Shown here in pieces: positions 6,678 to 8,377 of a stretch of 8,377 nucleotides of DNA. Origin of the DNA: Aequorivita sp. (GTDB lineage: Bacteria > Bacteroidota > Bacteroidia > Flavobacteriales > Flavobacteriaceae); NCBI GenBank assembly GCA_020435865.1, contig JAGQYZ010000363.1:1-8377 (forward strand). The letters are read 5' to 3'. Every line of letters starts with the position of its first letter. Position 1 is the stretch's first letter. A program made the position numbers and the translations under genes. Under the pieces are notes generated by a model. That model made no database searches and had not been told where the DNA came from. It saw only the letters and a list, made by a program, of their open reading frames with translations.

Positions 6678-7736
6678 AGCCAACAACCAATAGTTGGTGG
6701 GCCAACAATTAACCCTAGCCCTGGAGAACCAGAATATTTAAAAGATTTTGCCAACTACCCCATAGGAAATACTGTATCAGCAGCTGAACTTTCCTCCTCT
6801 TCAAACACCAATATGGCTTTCAAAGAAGTATTGAACAATGAATTTAATAGTGTTACGGCTGGAAATGACATGAAAATGTACAATATGTTTCCTGCTGCTG
6901 ACACCTACGATTGGAGTGATGGTGACGCTATAGTTAGTTACGCCAAAGAACATGGTATGAGAGTTCATGGCCATACTCTTATTTGGCATCCAGAATACTC
7001 TATCCCAGATTGGTTAGAAAACTTTTCGGGTACAGATGAAGAGTTCTCATTACAAGTGGAAAATTACATAAAAGCTACAGTAGCTCATTTTGCTGAAGCT
7101 TTGGATGATGATGGAAACCCAATAGTTACTAGTTGGGATGTAGTTAACGAAGCATTCACTAGTGACGCTGAAGCTGCAATTTTCCGTCAGCGAATAGGTG
7201 AAGACTATGTTTCAAAATGTTTTCAATGGGCTCGCGAAGGCGATCCAAATGTAAAATTGTTTTATAATGATTACAATATTGCAGGAGATCCTAACAAAAG
7301 AAGTAATATCATTGCGATGGTAAATGATTTCCAAACAAATGGCATACCCATTGATGGTATCGGTATGCAAATGCACTTAAACCATGATTGGCCAGCACCC
7401 AGCGAGTTGCAGAGTGCGATCCAGGATATTGCCAACACAGGTTTATTGGTTCATATTTCAGAATTGGATGTGAAGGTTAACTACAATGATGATGTTACTG
7501 AATTAACAGATGAAAGAGCACAAGCACAATCAGATCAATATCAAAGAGTAGCATACTATTACAGAACTATTGTTCCTCCAGCAAATCAATATGGAATTAC
7601 TATTTGGGGCGTTAGAGACCAAGATAGTTGGCTATCTGATGGTGGTACAGAATGGCCGCTTTTATACGATGACAATTTTGAACCAAAGCCTGCCTATGAC
7701 GGTTTTGTTGAAGGCTTAAAGGGGAACGCTCCTTAA
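6615..7736 (+). CDS. GH10 endo-1,4-beta-xylanase, surface lipoprotein
   Basis: Cleaves internal beta-1,4 bonds of xylan by a retaining mechanism. The 373-residue protein begins with a lipoprotein signal, V-I-S-C with lipidated C16, followed by N-N-D-D-D. That acidic run resembles the Bacteroidota lipoprotein export signal, so display on the outer face of the outer membrane is likely. A Gly/Pro-rich linker spans about 24-40, then one GH10 barrel runs to the C-terminus with no carbohydrate-binding module. Signatures are HGHTLIWH (118-125), the acid/base E179 in DVVNEAF, the nucleophile E283 in ISELDV, MQMHL (251-255), and the aglycone-side W331 and W339 in WGVRDQDSW. The usual E-N-E-M-K motif is changed to G-N-D-M-K at 83-87. 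It sits 35 bases after the GH115 gene, the widest gap in the cluster; the gap contains a TAGGAG about 24 bases before the ATG, too far to act as a ribosome site. It is the last gene before the hairpin at 7762. The family is certain; surface location is inferred. Confidence 0.96.
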   Translation: MKKFFQIFLCLLVISCNNDDDSQQPIVGGPTINPSPGEPEYLKDFANYPIGNTVSAAELSSSSNTNMAFKEVLNNEFNSVTAGNDMKMYNMFPAADTYDWSDGDAIVSYAKEHGMRVHGHTLIWHPEYSIPDWLENFSGTDEEFSLQVENYIKATVAHFAEALDDDGNPIVTSWDVVNEAFTSDAEAAIFRQRIGEDYVSKCFQWAREGDPNVKLFYNDYNIAGDPNKRSNIIAMVNDFQTNGIPIDGIGMQMHLNHDWPAPSELQSAIQDIANTGLLVHISELDVKVNYNDDVTELTDERAQAQSDQYQRVAYYYRTIVPPANQYGITIWGVRDQDSWLSDGGTEWPLLYDDNFEPKPAYDGFVEGLKGNAP

Positions 7737-7761
7737 TTAAGATCTTTTCAGTTTAGAATAA

Positions 7762-7796
7762 AAAGGTAAGAACTCTAATTTGTGGTTCTTACCTTT
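7762..7796 (+). terminator. perfect inverted repeat, probable intrinsic terminator of the operon
   Basis: Left arm AAAGGTAAGAAC (7762-7773) pairs perfectly over 12 bp with GTTCTTACCTTT (7785-7796), leaving an 11-base loop TCTAATTTGTG. It begins 25 bases after the GH10 stop codon. The Ts at the end of the right arm pair with the As of the left arm, and the sequence beyond (ATTGTATAAT) is AU-rich but is not a clean U tract. Read on the opposite strand, the stem is followed by TTTTTATTCT, so it could stop transcripts from either side. Its position between the GH10 gene and an AT-rich gene of unrelated character fits an operon end. Confidence 0.8.
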
Positions 7797-7825
7797 ATTG
7801 TATAATCACATAGTCATTCAAAAAA

Positions 7826-8377
7826 ATGAGAAAATCAATTTTCATATTCCTTCTCCTTTTACTTGTCATTTCTTGCAAAAAAACACCCAGCTATCAAAAA
7901 CAAGTCAACAAGGAATTAAAAGAGATACATTCAATTGAAGGCCAAAAACAGTTTCTACAAAAAATCTATGATGATAGTGAAGCTCTTATTCTCAAAAAAG
8001 AAGATTTGGAAAAAGATTATTTCAAAAATAGAGATTCTTTGAGAATGGTTGAAAGTGAGATACTATTAAAGAAAGAAATCAATTTTTACAGGGCTAAAAA
8101 ATATCTCGAAAACTACCAATATCCAGACTCCATAAATTACAGCAAAGAAGAAAGACTATCAATTTATTATACTCTCTTAAACCATACAAAAATTAGCGAA
8201 CAACTTGAATATTGCAGTATATTTAAAGAAGCTTACAAAAATGGCTCTCTAAATAAATATGATTATTTAAGTTACTTGTTTAGAATATATTATTTGTACA
8301 ATGACAGTTTCTATAAATTTGACAAAAAACAGTCCATTGAAGAAATTATAGCCGAGTTAGAACCCATTGTTTTTAAA
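7826..8377 (+). CDS. lipoprotein of unknown function, 3'-truncated by the window
   Basis: An open frame of 184 codons runs from this ATG to the window edge without a stop. I do not recognise the family. The protein starts MRKSIFIF, then five Leu and V-I-S-C, giving lipidated C17 after a clear hydrophobic core. K-K-T-P follows the Cys, with no acidic tag, so the periplasmic face is more likely than the surface. The mature part is highly charged and probably all helical: Lys/Glu-rich stretches at about 25-95 could form a coiled coil or helical hairpin, and a Tyr-rich segment with spaced aromatics lies at about 112-165. No enzyme motif is seen. Codons are far more AT-rich than in the operon: hand counts of two 60-base blocks here gave 18 and 14 G+C, against 29 in a block of uxuA. 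The 89-base gap before it holds the hairpin at 7762. It probably belongs to a separate transcription unit, although no promoter could be assigned. The start is well supported by the signal peptide. Confidence 0.85.
   Translation, partial: MRKSIFIFLLLLLVISCKKTPSYQKQVNKELKEIHSIEGQKQFLQKIYDDSEALILKKEDLEKDYFKNRDSLRMVESEILLKKEINFYRAKKYLENYQYPDSINYSKEERLSIYYTLLNHTKISEQLEYCSIFKEAYKNGSLNKYDYLSYLFRIYYLYNDSFYKFDKKQSIEEIIAELEPIVFK

Noticed and set aside
7776..7782. TAATTTG resembling the Bacteroidota -7 promoter element (TAnnTTTG)
   Set aside because: It is one base short of the consensus, lies in the loop of the terminator hairpin, and has no convincing TTG-type -33 element at the right distance.
7800..7805. 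TATAAT before the last lipoprotein gene
   Set aside because: It matches the E. coli -10 box, not the promoter form used in Bacteroidota. No -35 box sits at a suitable distance, and such hexamers are expected by chance in AT-rich spacers.

Overview
The window is a segment of a glucuronoxylan-utilisation locus from a Bacteroidota bacterium, most likely a flavobacterium. Four observations point there. Base composition is low to moderate GC. There are no Shine-Dalgarno sequences close to the starts. The lipoprotein signals have the form V-I-S-C, in one case followed by an acidic stretch. And secreted glycoside hydrolases are packed with cytoplasmic uronate-catabolism genes on one strand. No species can be named from the sequence alone.

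Layout, all on the + strand. (1) 1-1717: GH67 alpha-glucuronidase, cut at its 5' end by the window. (2) 1736-2470: classical short-chain dehydrogenase, probably the D-mannonate oxidoreductase (fructuronate reductase) of the glucuronate pathway. (3) 2480-3649: mannonate dehydratase UxuA. (4) 3646-6579: secreted GH115 alpha-glucuronidase, overlapping uxuA by four bases. (5) 6615-7736: GH10 endo-xylanase with a lipoprotein signal and a probable surface-export tag. (6) 7762-7796: a perfect 12-bp inverted repeat, probably the operon terminator. (7) 7826 to the window end: start of an AT-rich lipoprotein gene of unknown function, cut at its 3' end.

How the genes fit together: GH10 cuts the xylan backbone. 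GH115 can remove (4-O-methyl-)glucuronic acid from internal positions of the chain, and GH67 removes it from the terminal xylose of short oligosaccharides. In the cell, glucuronate is isomerised by UxaC (not in the window), reduced to mannonate by the SDR, and dehydrated by UxuA to 2-keto-3-deoxygluconate. Gaps of 18, 9, -4 and 35 bases and a common strand support one transcript whose promoter lies upstream of the window.

The core is a recognisable arrangement of known families, and I see no clearly new system. The points most worth a second look are the fate of the 4-O-methyl group, a changed substrate-binding motif in the GH10 enzyme, the translational overlap between uxuA and the GH115 gene, and the unknown lipoprotein after the terminator. 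I found no RNA genes, mobile elements, CRISPR arrays or origins. No stretch longer than about 90 bases lacks a gene.
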